Shown: positions 50,906-61,263 of the stretch, piece by piece
Layout: each line of letters starts with the position of its first letter
Numbering within the stretch: the stretch's first letter is position 1
Assembly: GCF_027484205.1 (NCBI RefSeq)
Contig: NZ_JAIXUB010000025.1
Location: 124,001-188,000 of the forward strand
Length of the DNA: 64,000 nt
DNA from: Flavobacterium sp.
GTDB lineage: Bacteria; Bacteroidota; Bacteroidia; Flavobacteriales; Flavobacteriaceae
Direction of reading: 5' to 3'
The notes under the pieces: generated by a model
What the model saw: the letters and a program-made list of their open reading frames with translations, nothing else
Told to the model about the DNA's origin: nothing
Database searches by the model: none
Made by a program: the position numbers and the translations under genes

Positions 50906-52291
50906 TTATTCAGCGTTGTCTAAGAAATCTTTGATTTTATCTACATACTTATCGAAAAATGATTTTCTGATTTTTCCTTCTGTAGTTTCCACTTCTTTTT
51001 CAACTTTATTTTCAATTGGCTCTTCCTGTTGTTGTACAACTTCTTGTACTTCTTCAATAACAGGTTTAACGATTGGTCTTGGTTGCGGAATAGCTTGACT
51101 AACTTCTAATTTATAAGCGCTTTGCGTATTGTTCGCTACACTATTCATAACTAATCCAACTGCTGTTGCAAATAATGGACTTGAAATATCTTCGCTAGAA
51201 TTTCCTGCCAAATGTTCGTTTGGATAACCAATTCTAGTATCCATTCCTGTGATGTATTCCACCAATTGTTTGATGTGTTGCAATTGCGCTCCACCACCAG
51301 TAAGAACGATTCCTGCAATCAATTTTTTTCTTGGATCTTCGTGACCGTAGACTTTAATTTCTGTAAAAACTTGTTCTATAATTTCAACCACACGTGCATG
51401 AATAATTTTAGATAAGTTTTTCAAAGAAATTTCTTTTGGTTCTCTACCACGTAATCCAGGAATAGAAACAATTTCGTTGTCTTTATTTTCCCCTGGCCAA
51501 GCCGAACCGAATTTTACTTTCAGTAACTCTGCTTGTTTTTCGATAATAGAACAACCTTCTTTAATATCTTCTGTAATCACATTTCCTCCGAAAGGAATTA
51601 CAGCAGTGTGGCGAATGATTCCGTCTTTAAAAATGGCTAAATCTGTTGTTCCACCACCAATATCGATTAAAGCAACACCTGCTTCTTTTTCTTCTTGACT
51701 TAAAACCGCATCTGCTGAAGCTAAAGGTTCCAATGTTAATCCTGACAATTCAATTCCGGAACTTTGTATACATCTTCCCACATTTCTGATAGAAGCTGCT
51801 TGTCCAACAACTACGTGAAAACTTGCTTCCAATCGTCCACCATACATTCCAATTGGTTCTTTGATTTCAGATTGTCCGTCGATTTTAAATTCTTGTGGCA
51901 ACACGTGAATAATTTCTTCACCTGGCAACATCGCTAATTTGTTAACTTGATCAATCAGCAACTGAATATCTTTTCCGCTGATAACTTCTTCAGGATTACT
52001 TCTACTGATATAATCTGTGTGTTGAATACTGCGAATGTGTTGTCCTGCAATACCAACTACCACATCATTAATTTTGTATCCAGAGTTTTCTTCGGCTTCT
52101 AAAACTGCTTGTTGGATGGATTGAATGGTTTGTGTAATATTATTTACAACACCACGAGCCACACCTAAACTTTTGGCTTTTCCAAGACCTAAAATTTCAA
52201 GTTTGCCGTATTCATTTTTCTTACCAATCATCGCTACGATTTTCGTAGTTCCGATGTCTAAACCAACTGCAATGTTTTCTCTGTTCTCCAT
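50906..52291 (-). CDS. ftsA: Cell division protein FtsA
   Basis: The 461-residue actin-like protein links FtsZ to the membrane. The start is set at MENRENIAVGLDIGTTKIVAMIGKK (52291), the family N-terminus. A longer frame to 52372 overlaps ftsQ and adds 27 residues. Phosphate motifs are DIGTTKIVAMIG (N-terminus) and VALIDIGGGTTDLAIF. The C-terminal amphipathic KSFFDKYVDKIKDFLDN is the membrane-targeting helix. The Gln/Glu/Val-rich linker before it is longer than in E. coli. Confidence 0.95.
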   Translation of the reverse strand: MENRENIAVGLDIGTTKIVAMIGKKNEYGKLEILGLGKAKSLGVARGVVNNITQTIQSIQQAVLEAEENSGYKINDVVVGIAGQHIRSIQHTDYISRSNPEEVISGKDIQLLIDQVNKLAMLPGEEIIHVLPQEFKIDGQSEIKEPIGMYGGRLEASFHVVVGQAASIRNVGRCIQSSGIELSGLTLEPLASADAVLSQEEKEAGVALIDIGGGTTDLAIFKDGIIRHTAVIPFGGNVITEDIKEGCSIIEKQAELLKVKFGSAWPGENKDNEIVSIPGLRGREPKEISLKNLSKIIHARVVEIIEQVFTEIKVYGHEDPRKKLIAGIVLTGGGAQLQHIKQLVEYITGMDTRIGYPNEHLAGNSSEDISSPLFATAVGLVMNSVANNTQSAYKLEVSQAIPQPRPIVKPVIEEVQEVVQQQEEPIENKVEKEVETTEGKIRKSFFDKYVDKIKDFLDNAE

Positions 52292-52355
52292 GTTGTCAAC
52301 TAATTTGCCCCACACAATATTAATTTTATCTCCGTTTTTTGAAATTTTACTATTG

Positions 52356-53078
52356 TTATTTCGTACAAACAACTTGCTGCGTAAATCTCAAATTTATTTT
52401 CTTGTAATTATTTAGCATCGTATCTGAAACTGCTTTCTGAAAAAATGCTTTATAATTTTTAAATTTTTTTTCTTCATTCATCATTTTGCCAAACTCGATT
52501 TTAAAATCATAGTTCCTGTTGGTCATCATTAAGCTCGCATCAGGCAAAACTTGCACACCAATGATATTTTTTTTCAAAAATTCATCGTTGTAAATCATCT
52601 TCAAAACTTCGGATAATTTCTTCTTGTTTTTGTTGTCAATAACCCCCGAAATTAGCGGTACTCTAGCTGTACTTATATCAGAAAGCGGCATTCTATTTCC
52701 CTCATAATCAATATAGAACGAACCCTCATCACTAAACACTCTTGCTATGGGTGTTTTTTGTTTCACCACCGCTTTTAGAACACCATCAACACTCACAAAA
52801 ACTTCTGATTTTTCAACCATAGGATGTTTGTTGATAGAATTTTCCAATTTGTTCAAATTTAAGTCCGATTTTTCAATGGTTTTTACATCTGAATTATTTT
52901 CTATTAACAATTTATTAACCGATTCTTGTTTAACAAAATTGTTGTTATCTCCAACAAAAATCACTTCTGATTTCTTTAATTTTCGATGTGAATTTCTATT
53001 TGACGTAAACGAATACAGAAAAACAACCAATGCAAACATTAGTATTAATCGGATATTGTTCCATTTTAGAAATTTCAT
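52356..53078 (-). CDS. ftsQ: Cell division protein FtsQ
   Basis: The 240-residue bitopic protein has one membrane segment (RLILMFALVVFLYSF, ~10-24), a POTRA-like part (KSEVIFVGDNNNFVKQESVNKLLIENNS) and the FtsQ/DivIB domain (MVEKSEVFVSVDGVLKAVVKQKTPIARVF, SFYIDYEGNRMPLS). It is part of the division-complex scaffold. It lies between murC and ftsA, as in other dcw clusters. Similarity of FtsQ between phyla is low, so the call leans partly on position. Confidence 0.9.
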   Translation of the reverse strand: MKFLKWNNIRLILMFALVVFLYSFTSNRNSHRKLKKSEVIFVGDNNNFVKQESVNKLLIENNSDVKTIEKSDLNLNKLENSINKHPMVEKSEVFVSVDGVLKAVVKQKTPIARVFSDEGSFYIDYEGNRMPLSDISTARVPLISGVIDNKNKKKLSEVLKMIYNDEFLKKNIIGVQVLPDASLMMTNRNYDFKIEFGKMMNEEKKFKNYKAFFQKAVSDTMLNNYKKINLRFTQQVVCTK

Positions 53079-53104
53079 CTTCTTTAATTTATTATTATCA
53101 AAAT

Positions 53105-54448
53105 TTATTGAGCTAAAGCTTTTTTAATTGACGGTACTAATTCACCAATATCGCCTGCTCCAATCGTTACAATTATCTTCGCATCACTTTCTAAAATTGT
53201 GCCAATTAATGCCTCTTTTGAAACTAATTTTTTATTATCGTTTGTCATTTTAGACATTAACCAAGAAGTTTTAATTCCTTCCATTGGTAATTCTCTTGCT
53301 GGATAAATATCTAATAAAAGAACTTCGTCAAATTGCGATAGACTTTTAGCAAAATCGTCTGCAAAATCTTTTGTTCTACTAAACAAATGTGGTTGAAAAA
53401 TTGCCAATACTTTTTGATTTGGATATAATTCTCTCACTGCTTGATGTACCGCATTAATTTCTGTTGGATGATGTGCGTAATCATCTATATAAACGCGATT
53501 TTCTGATTTTATTTGATACGAAAATCTGCGTTGTACTCCTTTAAATGTAGCTAAAGCATTAGCAATGGACTCGGTTGGGGTTCCATAAGTTTTGGCCATT
53601 GCTAAAGCCATTAGCGCATTCATTAAATTATGATGTCCAGGTAAACCAAAAGCAATATCTTTTATTATTTCTGTTGGTGTTTGAACATCAAAAACATACG
53701 CACTATTTTCTATTCGAATATTAAACGCTTTGAACGTTGCTTCTTCATTAATTGCTATGGTCAAACCTTCTAAATCCAATCCTTTTGGGACAAATATTTT
53801 GGATTTATCTTGAACTTTATTTGCAAATTCTCTAAAAGATTCTTCTATTGCAGAAGCATCACCATAAATATCTAAATGATCCGCATCCATTGAGGTTACG
53901 CAAGCAATATTGGGATGCAAATGCAAAAACGATCGGTCGAATTCATCGGCTTCAACCACGGTTATTGTTTTTCCGCTTCCGATTAAATTAGAATGATAAT
54001 TTTCTACAATTCCGCCAAGGAACGCTGTAACATCGGCTCCACTTTCATACATGATATGACCAAGAATACTTGAAGTAGTTGTTTTTCCGTGTGTTCCTGC
54101 AACTGCAAAACAGAACGTATCCTTTGTAATCAAACCAAGAACTTCGGCTCTTTTTTTAATTACATAATCTCTTTCGATAAAATAATTCCATTCTGAATGT
54201 GATACTGGAACCGCTGGCGTAACAATTACCAAAGTATTTTCTACATAATAATCCGAAGGAATTGCAGCAATTGAATCATCAAAATGAATGTTCATTCCGC
54301 CAGCAATCAATTCGTCAGTTAACATCGTTGGTGTTTTATCATAACCCGAAACATTTTTTCCAATGTTCTGGAAATAGCGAGCCAAAGCACTCATTCCGAT
54401 GCCTCCAATTCCGATGAAATAGACGTTATGTATTTGATTTAGATTCAT
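53105..54448 (-). CDS. murC: UDP-N-acetylmuramate--L-alanine ligase
   Basis: The 447-residue cytoplasmic ligase adds L-Ala to UDP-MurNAc. The start is MNLNQIHNVYFIGIGGIGMSAL (54448), while the longer frame adds nine basic residues. The ATP loop is AGTHGKTTTSSILGHI. VEADEFDRSFLHLHP and DDYAHHPTEI are the ligase signatures. It is in the dcw operon between murG and ftsQ. Confidence 0.96.
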   Translation of the reverse strand: MNLNQIHNVYFIGIGGIGMSALARYFQNIGKNVSGYDKTPTMLTDELIAGGMNIHFDDSIAAIPSDYYVENTLVIVTPAVPVSHSEWNYFIERDYVIKKRAEVLGLITKDTFCFAVAGTHGKTTTSSILGHIMYESGADVTAFLGGIVENYHSNLIGSGKTITVVEADEFDRSFLHLHPNIACVTSMDADHLDIYGDASAIEESFREFANKVQDKSKIFVPKGLDLEGLTIAINEEATFKAFNIRIENSAYVFDVQTPTEIIKDIAFGLPGHHNLMNALMALAMAKTYGTPTESIANALATFKGVQRRFSYQIKSENRVYIDDYAHHPTEINAVHQAVRELYPNQKVLAIFQPHLFSRTKDFADDFAKSLSQFDEVLLLDIYPARELPMEGIKTSWLMSKMTNDNKKLVSKEALIGTILESDAKIIVTIGAGDIGELVPSIKKALAQ

Positions 54449-54462
54449 TTTTCTTTTTTTTG

Positions 54463-54516
54463 ACACGAATTTCACGAATTTTCACGAATGGTTTAGATTG
54501 CGAAAATTGCACGAAT
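54463..54516 (-). repeat. CACGAAT word repeat, murG-murC spacer
   Basis: CACGAATTT, CACGAATTTT, CACGAAT and CACGAATTT occur within 54 bases. The same word forms the ftsW-murG spacer at 55614. Confidence 0.7.
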
Positions 54517-55608
54517 TTATTTTATCAATTTTACTATTTGTTCAACTATATCTTTTGTTGCGTTTGGCTTGGCTAATTTCTTCATGTTTTCGCTTAGACT
54601 TTTTTGCAAATTCTCATCGTGAATTAGTTTATTGAAAACTGATTCGAATTTTTCATCCAACTCACTTTCCTTTATTAGTAAAGCACCATTTTTATCTACA
54701 ATTGCTTTCGCATTTTTGGTTTGATGATCTTCGGCTACATTTGGTGATGGAATAAAAATCGTTGGTTTTCCAACCAAACATAGTTCTGAAACTGATGAAG
54801 CTCCGGCGCGAGAAATCACGAAATCTGCAGCAGCATAAATCAAATCCATTCTATCAATAAACGAAACAACTTGCACATTCTCCGTCTCTGAAAAATGCTT
54901 GTAATCTGTCATATATAAATTACCACATTGCCAAAATATTTGCAAATTATTATTACGTAAAAAATCAATTTCTTTGGCAATTAATTGATTGATTCTTCTT
55001 GCACCTAAACTTCCGCCAATGATTAATAGTGTCTTTTTATTTTCATCCAAATTAAAATAAGACAACGCTTCACTTCTTTTAGAATCAATATCTAAAATAT
55101 CTTGACGAACTGGATTTCCTGTAAATACAATTTTATCTTTTGGAAAAAATCGATCTAAATTTTCATAAGCAACACAAATGGCATTGGCCTTTTTACTCAA
55201 TAATTTATTGGTAATTCCCGGATAGGAATTTTGCTCTTGTATTACTGTTGGAATATTCAAACTATTGGCAACTTGCAATAATGGACCGCTTGCAAAGCCG
55301 CCCGTTCCGATGACAACATCTGGTTTGAACTTCTTAATTATTTTTCGAGATTTCCATAAACTATTAACTAATTTTAATGGAAACATGGCATTCTGTAATG
55401 TCAACTTTCTTTGCAAACCAGCAATCCAAAGTCCTTCAATAGCATAACCTGATTGAGGTACTTTTTGCATTTCCATTTTATCTTGCGCGCCTACAAAAAG
55501 GAACTCAGCATCTGGAAAACGCGATTTTAATTCGTTGGCAATAGCAATTGCAGGATAGATATGTCCACCTGTTCCGCCACCACTTAAAATAAACTTTAAT
55601 TTTTTCAT
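54517..55608 (-). CDS. murG: UDP-GlcNAc:lipid-I N-acetylglucosaminyltransferase
   Basis: The 363-residue membrane-associated GT28 enzyme converts lipid I to lipid II. The Gly-rich loop [22 protein letters not shown] starts the protein. [20 protein letters not shown] [17 protein letters not shown] and [37 protein letters not shown] mark the donor site. It lies between ftsW and murC. Confidence 0.97.
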   Translation of the reverse strand: MKKLKFILSGGGTGGHIYPAIAIANELKSRFPDAEFLFVGAQDKMEMQKVPQSGYAIEGLWIAGLQRKLTLQNAMFPLKLVNSLWKSRKIIKKFKPDVVIGTGGFASGPLLQVANSLNIPTVIQEQNSYPGITNKLLSKKANAICVAYENLDRFFPKDKIVFTGNPVRQDILDIDSKRSEALSYFNLDENKKTLLIIGGSLGARRINQLIAKEIDFLRNNNLQIFWQCGNLYMTDYKHFSETENVQVVSFIDRMDLIYAAADFVISRAGASSVSELCLVGKPTIFIPSPNVAEDHQTKNAKAIVDKNGALLIKESELDEKFESVFNKLIHDENLQKSLSENMKKLAKPNATKDIVEQIVKLIK

Positions 55609-55613
55609 ATTTT

Positions 55614-55641
55614 AAACACGAATTGCACGAATTACACGAAT
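55614..55641 (-). repeat. CACGAATT word repeat, ftsW-murG spacer
   Basis: ACACGAATTG CACGAATTA CACGAATTC: three in-step copies upstream of murG, the same word as at 54463. Confidence 0.7.
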
Positions 55642-55700
55642 TCTTCAAACTTACTATTTCACTAATCTATAAACTTAAAACTCCTCTGAAGTTCTTAACA

Positions 55701-57068
55701 TTATTTTTTTCGCATTCCTTTTATGGCAAGCATTGGGTTTTCTTCAATTGAAAAATCTTCCTCCATTATTTTACCTTTAATGGATACTTTCATTTGGTTA
55801 ACCTTTTCTTGATTTTCATCAACTTCATCTTCTACTCCATTCAATTCTCTATCGATGATTTTTTGTAAAACTTCGTCTCTTTTTTTCTTTTCTTCAAGTT
55901 CTCTTTCGGCTTCTTCAAGTTCTTTTGCGATTTCTTCTTCTTTTTTAGTAACGCTTAGAATAATTCCGAGAGCTATACATGTCATCCAAACAGAACTTCC
56001 TCCTGAACTAATTAATGGCAAAGTTTGTCCTGTAACTGGTAACAACTCGACTGCGACTGCCATATTAATTAATGCTTGAAATATTATTGGAAAACCGAGT
56101 CCGACGACGACTAATTTTCCGAAAAGTGAATTAGCTTTGTGTGATGCTACAACAAATCGAAACAACAATAACAGATAAATTGAGATTATTGTAAATGCTC
56201 CAAAAAGTCCAAACTCTTCAACAATTATGGCGAAAATAAAATCGGAAGATGATTGCGGTAAGAAATTCTTTTGAACACTTTTTCCTGGTCCTAATCCGTA
56301 TATTTCACCTGATGCAATTGCGATTTTCGCTTTCTCAATTTGATAATCATCTTCATCTGGTTTGTCGCTTGTAAAATTATCTATACGACTAATCCAAGTA
56401 TCCACACGATTAGGAAAAGCATCTGGGAATTTTTTAGCAATTAATATAAAAAACAATCCACAAAGCAATCCTGTTCCAAGAATAATTCCGATGTATTTTA
56501 ATGGGTATTTCCCAATAAATGTGAGCATAATAACCATTGAAAAAATCAATGCTGCTGTAGAAAAGTTAGCAGGAAAAATCAATCCAACAGTAACAAATAC
56601 TGGCAACCAAAGTTCAAGAAGCGATTGTTTAAAATCGGGTGCAACTTCTCTTTTTTTGGATAAATACCTTGCTACAAAAATATACAACACAATTGCTGCA
56701 AATGTTGATGTTTGAAAGGATATCCCAATAAACGGAATTTGAATCCAACGACTTGCATTTGCGCCATCAATTACGGTTCCTTTTACCAAAGTATAAACTA
56801 ATAAAACCCAAACAATTGGTAGTGCAATTCGGGAAATTCCTCTAAAATAATGATAAGGAATTTTATGAACTTGATAAATTATAACGAAACCAATAGTAAT
56901 GTGAATAGCATGTTTTAGCAAATACGTTAAGGCATTTCCTGAGCCATGTCGCATATAAGCCAAATTACTACTCGCACTAAAAACAGGCATAAAAGAGAAC
57001 AGCGCCAAAAGAGCAACAAATGCCCATATGACTTTATCTCCGTGTAGTCTGCTTATTAGTTGTTTCAT
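55701..57068 (-). CDS. ftsW: Peptidoglycan glycosyltransferase FtsW
   Basis: The 455-residue SEDS protein polymerises septal peptidoglycan with FtsI. The ten membrane helices end near residue 380. GVSFQTS-like GISFQTSTFAAIVLYIFVARYLS, FIFAIIVEEFGLFGAF and LPLISSGGSSVWMTCIALGIILSV are SEDS motifs. A charged cytoplasmic tail rich in Glu/Lys (~385-455) extends beyond the usual end and may be coiled coil. It lies in the dcw cluster. Confidence 0.95.
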   Translation of the reverse strand: MKQLISRLHGDKVIWAFVALLALFSFMPVFSASSNLAYMRHGSGNALTYLLKHAIHITIGFVIIYQVHKIPYHYFRGISRIALPIVWVLLVYTLVKGTVIDGANASRWIQIPFIGISFQTSTFAAIVLYIFVARYLSKKREVAPDFKQSLLELWLPVFVTVGLIFPANFSTAALIFSMVIMLTFIGKYPLKYIGIILGTGLLCGLFFILIAKKFPDAFPNRVDTWISRIDNFTSDKPDEDDYQIEKAKIAIASGEIYGLGPGKSVQKNFLPQSSSDFIFAIIVEEFGLFGAFTIISIYLLLLFRFVVASHKANSLFGKLVVVGLGFPIIFQALINMAVAVELLPVTGQTLPLISSGGSSVWMTCIALGIILSVTKKEEEIAKELEEAERELEEKKKRDEVLQKIIDRELNGVEDEVDENQEKVNQMKVSIKGKIMEEDFSIEENPMLAIKGMRKK

Positions 57069-57085
57069 TTTTATTCTTGTGTTAC

Positions 57086-57137
57086 TTTTGTTTCAAGTTT
57101 CAAGTTACTCAACCTGAAACTTGAAACCTCAAACTAT
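57086..57137 (-). repeat. CTTGAAAC inverted word repeat, murD-ftsW spacer
   Basis: TTTCAAGTTTCAAGTTACTCA is followed by CTGAAACTTGAAACCTC, its near-complement, so the spacer can fold into a hairpin built of the word used at 44941. Confidence 0.7.
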
Positions 57138-57140
57138 ATA

Positions 57141-58475
57141 TTACAAATTCCTTACTTCTCTTTTGAATTGATTTCCTCTGTCTTCGTAGTTTTGAAATAA
57201 GTCAAAACTTGCACAAGCTGGAGATAGTAAAACGGTGTCGCCTTTTTCTGCAATGTGTTTTGCTGTATTTACTGCATCTCTCATATTATCAACTTCAACC
57301 ATCATATCTACAACATTTCCAAAAGCATCAATTATTTTCTTGTTATCAACACCAAGACAGATAATTGCTTTTACTTTCTCGTGAACTAACGGCATTAATT
57401 CGGCATAATCGTTTCCTTTATCAACACCACCAACAATCCAAACCGTAGGTGTTGTCATACTATCTAAAGCGAAGAACGTTGCGTTAACATTTGTTGCTTT
57501 ACTATCATTAATGTATTGCACATTGTGAATTTTCAACACTTTTTCTAAACGATGTTCAACACCTTGAAAATTTGACAAACTCTCACGAATGGTTTGTTTT
57601 CTGATGCGTAAAATATTAGCTACAGAAGTTGCTGCCATTGCATTTTTCATATTGTGCTTTCCTTCAAGTGCAATGTTTGCCGTTTCCATTAAAAACTCTT
57701 CTTGGTTGATGTTGATTTCCATAGTGTTGTTATTTAAAAATGCTCCGTTTTCAATTGATTTTGATATCGAAAATGGAATTAATTGTGCGTTTACTTTGTT
57801 ATTTTTTAACCAATTTCCGATGGCTTCATCATCTGCATCATATATGAGATAATCATCTTCGGTTTGATTCATCGTTATTCTAAACTTCGATGCGATGTAA
57901 TTTTCATATTTATAATCGTATCGATCTAAATGATCTGGACTTATGTTTGTAATTATGGCAATGTGTGGCTTATAATTTATGATTCCGTCTAACTGAAAAC
58001 TGCTTAATTCTAACACATAAGAATCATAATGTTCTTCGGCTACTTGCCATGCAAAACTTTTTCCAATATTTCCACCTAATCCTACATTTAATCCTCCTTC
58101 TTTTAGTAAATGATACGTCAACATTGTTGTCGTTGTTTTACCATTACTTCCTGTGATTCCAATGGTCATTGCTTTTGTAAAATCATTGGCAAATTCAATT
58201 TCAGAAATCACTGGAACTCCTTTTTCGATGAGCCTTTTTACAATTGGAGCTTTTTCTGGAATTCCCGGACTTTTCATTACGACATCAGCATTTAGAATTT
58301 TATCTTCTGTATGCTGTTCGTCTTCCCATTGTATTTCATATTGATTAAGAACGTCTCTATAATTGTCTTTTATTTTTCCGAAATCGGATACAAAAACATC
58401 ATATCCTTCTTTTTTTCCTAGAATTGCTGTTCCAACTCCACTTTCGCCTCCTCCAAGAATTACTAATCGTTTCAT
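57141..58475 (-). CDS. murD: UDP-N-acetylmuramoylalanine--D-glutamate ligase
   Basis: The 444-residue ligase adds D-Glu. The start is MKRLVILGGGESGVGTAILGKK (58475). A longer frame adds twelve residues. The ATP loop is GITGSNGKTTTTMLTYHLL. ITNISPDHLDRY and HNVQYINDSKATNVNAT are the ligase motifs. It is in the dcw cluster between mraY and ftsW. Confidence 0.96.
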   Translation of the reverse strand: MKRLVILGGGESGVGTAILGKKEGYDVFVSDFGKIKDNYRDVLNQYEIQWEDEQHTEDKILNADVVMKSPGIPEKAPIVKRLIEKGVPVISEIEFANDFTKAMTIGITGSNGKTTTTMLTYHLLKEGGLNVGLGGNIGKSFAWQVAEEHYDSYVLELSSFQLDGIINYKPHIAIITNISPDHLDRYDYKYENYIASKFRITMNQTEDDYLIYDADDEAIGNWLKNNKVNAQLIPFSISKSIENGAFLNNNTMEININQEEFLMETANIALEGKHNMKNAMAATSVANILRIRKQTIRESLSNFQGVEHRLEKVLKIHNVQYINDSKATNVNATFFALDSMTTPTVWIVGGVDKGNDYAELMPLVHEKVKAIICLGVDNKKIIDAFGNVVDMMVEVDNMRDAVNTAKHIAEKGDTVLLSPACASFDLFQNYEDRGNQFKREVRNL

Positions 58476-58553
58476 CTCATTAATTTTATTATTCATTTGT
58501 ATTCGATGCAATTCGCTTTTTTTAAAGGAAAAAATTTTATGGTGCTCATTTCA

Positions 58554-59780
58554 TTATCTCAGTTTCAAGGTTACAATTGCTACAATCGCCAATAAAATGG
58601 TTACAATCCAAAAACGCGTTACAATTTTACTTTCATGATATCCTTTTTTCTGATAATGATGGTGTAATGGCGACATTAAGAAAATTCTTCTTCCTTCGCC
58701 AAAACGTTTTTTCGTATATTTAAAATAGGTTACTTGAATAATTACTGAAGCGCTTTCAGCAAAGAAAATAGCACATAAAACCGGAAGCAACATTTCTTTT
58801 CTTACCGAAATTGCTAAAACCGCTATAATTCCACCAATCGTTAAACTTCCTGTATCACCCATAAATACTGACGCCGGATAAGAGTTATACCAAAGAAACC
58901 CGATTAAAGCTCCAACGAAGGAAGCAATAAAAATGGTCATCTCACCAGAATTCGGAATGTACATCACATTCAAATAATTGGACAAAATGATATTACCTGA
59001 AATAAAAGTGAAAATACCGAGCGCGAGAACAGATATAGCCGATGTTCCTGCGGCTAAACCATCAATTCCATCGGTTAAATTAGCACCATTTGAAACTGCT
59101 GTAATAATGAAGATTACAATTGGAATGAATACCAACCAAGCCCAATTTTGATAATCATCTGTAAATGGTTTTAGAATTTGAGCATAATCTAATTCGTTAT
59201 TTTTTGTAAACGGAATGGTTGTCGTTGTTGCTTTAATTTCCTTTGCAGGTTGCGAAATTGTATTTCCAGTTTGGTTGAACGTAATTGGAGTAGATGACTT
59301 TTCACGAACTGTAACTGCTGGACTAAAATACAACACCGAACCCACAATAATTCCTAAACCAACTTGACCAATAACTTTAAAAATTCCTTTTAAACCTTGT
59401 TTGTCTTTTTTGAAAATTTTAATATAATCATCTATAAATCCAATAGTTCCCATCCAAAGTGTGGTAACAATTAAAAGTATGATATAAATATTATTTAATT
59501 TAGTCAGTAGCAAAACCGGAATCAACGTTGCAAAAATGATGATTAATCCACCCATTGTTGGCGTACCTGCTTTTTGCGTTTGCCCTTCTAAACCTAATTC
59601 ACGAACTGTTTCACCTACTTGTTGATTTCTCAAAAAAGTGATGATTTTTTTTCCGTAAATGGTCGATAGAGTTAATGATAAAATTAACGCTATAGCAGAA
59701 CGAAAGGTGATATATTGAAACACTCCTGTTCCAGGAATGTCAAGTGTTTTGTCTAAATATTCAAATAAGTAGTATAACAT
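58554..59780 (-). CDS. mraY: Phospho-N-acetylmuramoyl-pentapeptide transferase
   Basis: The 408-residue polytopic enzyme makes lipid [40 protein letters not shown] (catalytic Asp pair), [16 protein letters not shown] and [12 protein letters not shown] are the family signatures. A hydrophilic insert (~165-215) between membrane helices is usual for Bacteroidota. [24 protein letters not shown] is the C-terminal His motif. Confidence 0.97.
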   Translation of the reverse strand: MLYYLFEYLDKTLDIPGTGVFQYITFRSAIALILSLTLSTIYGKKIITFLRNQQVGETVRELGLEGQTQKAGTPTMGGLIIIFATLIPVLLLTKLNNIYIILLIVTTLWMGTIGFIDDYIKIFKKDKQGLKGIFKVIGQVGLGIIVGSVLYFSPAVTVREKSSTPITFNQTGNTISQPAKEIKATTTTIPFTKNNELDYAQILKPFTDDYQNWAWLVFIPIVIFIITAVSNGANLTDGIDGLAAGTSAISVLALGIFTFISGNIILSNYLNVMYIPNSGEMTIFIASFVGALIGFLWYNSYPASVFMGDTGSLTIGGIIAVLAISVRKEMLLPVLCAIFFAESASVIIQVTYFKYTKKRFGEGRRIFLMSPLHHHYQKKGYHESKIVTRFWIVTILLAIVAIVTLKLR

Positions 59781-59799
59781 ATTGGTTAGGTATATTGGG

Positions 59800-61263
59800 T
59801 TATTTGTTCATTTGTTCTAAAAATTCTTTAACTATTTTCATATCATCAAAATCATGGCGAACACCTTGGATTTCTTGATAGGCCTCGTGTCCTTTACCAG
59901 CAATTAGAATAATATCATTTGCATTTGCTAATTGGCAAGCGGTTTTTATTGCTTGTTTTCTATCTTCAATAGAAAGTGATTTTTTAAAATTTTGTGGTTC
60001 AACACCTGCTTCCATTTCGGCGATAATCGTTGACGGATTCTCTGTTCGTGGATTGTCAGAAGTGATGATTACCTTATCACTCATTTGTGTTGCGATGTTG
60101 GCCATTATTGGTCTTTTCGTTTTATCTCTATCACCGCCACAACCAACAACTGTTATTAATTGTTCGTTTTTTGTTCGGATATCGTTGATGGTTTTCAGGA
60201 CATTTTCTAAAGCATCTGGCGTATGAGCATAATCTACAATAGCTGTAATTTTATCGTTTGAAACAATAAACTGAAAACGACCTGAAACACTTTCTAATTC
60301 GGATAGTAATCTCAAAACTTCAAGCGATTCTAATCCTAGTTCAACAGCTGTTCCATAAATTGCAAGTAAATTATAAGCATTAAAAGTTCCAATAAGTTTT
60401 ACCCAAACCTCATTTTCATTAATCTTAAGCAGCAATCCTGAAAGTTGATTTTCAAGAATTTGTGCTTTATAATTGGCATATGATTTTAAGGCATATGTTA
60501 ATTTTCTTGCATTGGTATTTTGAAGCATCACAGCTCCATTTTTATCATCAACATTGGTTAAAGCAAAAGATTGCTTTGGCAAATGATCAAAAAACGATTT
60601 TTTAACATCACGATATTCTGCAAATGTTGGATGATAATCTAAATGATCGTGCGACAAATTGGTAAAAACGCCACCTTCAAAGTGCAATCCTTCTGTACGT
60701 TTTTGATGAACACCATGTGAACTCACTTCCATAAAACAATAATCACAACCGATTTCAATCATTTCATTTAAAAAATAATTGATGGTTAAAGAATCTGGAG
60801 TTGTATGTGTTGCTTTATGTTCCACATCATTGACCATAATTTTTACCGTAGAAAGCAAACCAACTTTGTATCCTGCTTTTTCGAATAATTGGTATAAAAG
60901 AGACGCAATTGTTGTCTTACCATTAGTTCCTGTGATTCCAACTAAACGTAATTTAGACGATGGATTATCATAATAATTAGAAGCCATAAAAGCCAAAGCC
61001 GAATTAGTATCTTTAACTTGAATGTAAGTAATTCCAGAAATGATTACTTCTGGTAATGTATCACAAACAATTACAACGGCACCAAGATTAATCGCTTTTT
61101 CGATAAAGTCGTGACCGTCAGAAACTGTTCCGCGAATGGCTACAAAAACGTCATTCTCTTGAATTTTTCTCGAATCGAATTCGATTTTATTCACAGCGAT
61201 TTCTGTTGAACCTTTTACAGCTTCAATAGCAACTTTATATAATATGTCTTTTAAAACGATCAC
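59800..61263 (-). CDS. murE: UDP-N-acetylmuramoyl-L-alanyl-D-glutamate--2,6-diaminopimelate ligase
   Basis: The 487-residue ligase adds the third amino acid of the stem peptide. The start is GTG, overlapping the ftsI stop by four bases (GTGA). The ATP loop is [50 protein letters not shown] is the central motif. The specificity motif [10 protein letters not shown] (DNPR) selects meso-diaminopimelate over lysine. Confidence 0.96.
   Translation of the reverse strand: MIVLKDILYKVAIEAVKGSTEIAVNKIEFDSRKIQENDVFVAIRGTVSDGHDFIEKAINLGAVVIVCDTLPEVIISGITYIQVKDTNSALAFMASNYYDNPSSKLRLVGITGTNGKTTIASLLYQLFEKAGYKVGLLSTVKIMVNDVEHKATHTTPDSLTINYFLNEMIEIGCDYCFMEVSSHGVHQKRTEGLHFEGGVFTNLSHDHLDYHPTFAEYRDVKKSFFDHLPKQSFALTNVDDKNGAVMLQNTNARKLTYALKSYANYKAQILENQLSGLLLKINENEVWVKLIGTFNAYNLLAIYGTAVELGLESLEVLRLLSELESVSGRFQFIVSNDKITAIVDYAHTPDALENVLKTINDIRTKNEQLITVVGCGGDRDKTKRPIMANIATQMSDKVIITSDNPRTENPSTIIAEMEAGVEPQNFKKSLSIEDRKQAIKTACQLANANDIILIAGKGHEAYQEIQGVRHDFDDMKIVKEFLEQMNK

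Noticed and set aside
52292..52372. N-terminal extension of FtsA overlapping ftsQ
   Set aside because: FtsA proteins begin close to the DIGTTKIV motif. The extension is not family-like, and the ATG at 52291 fits.
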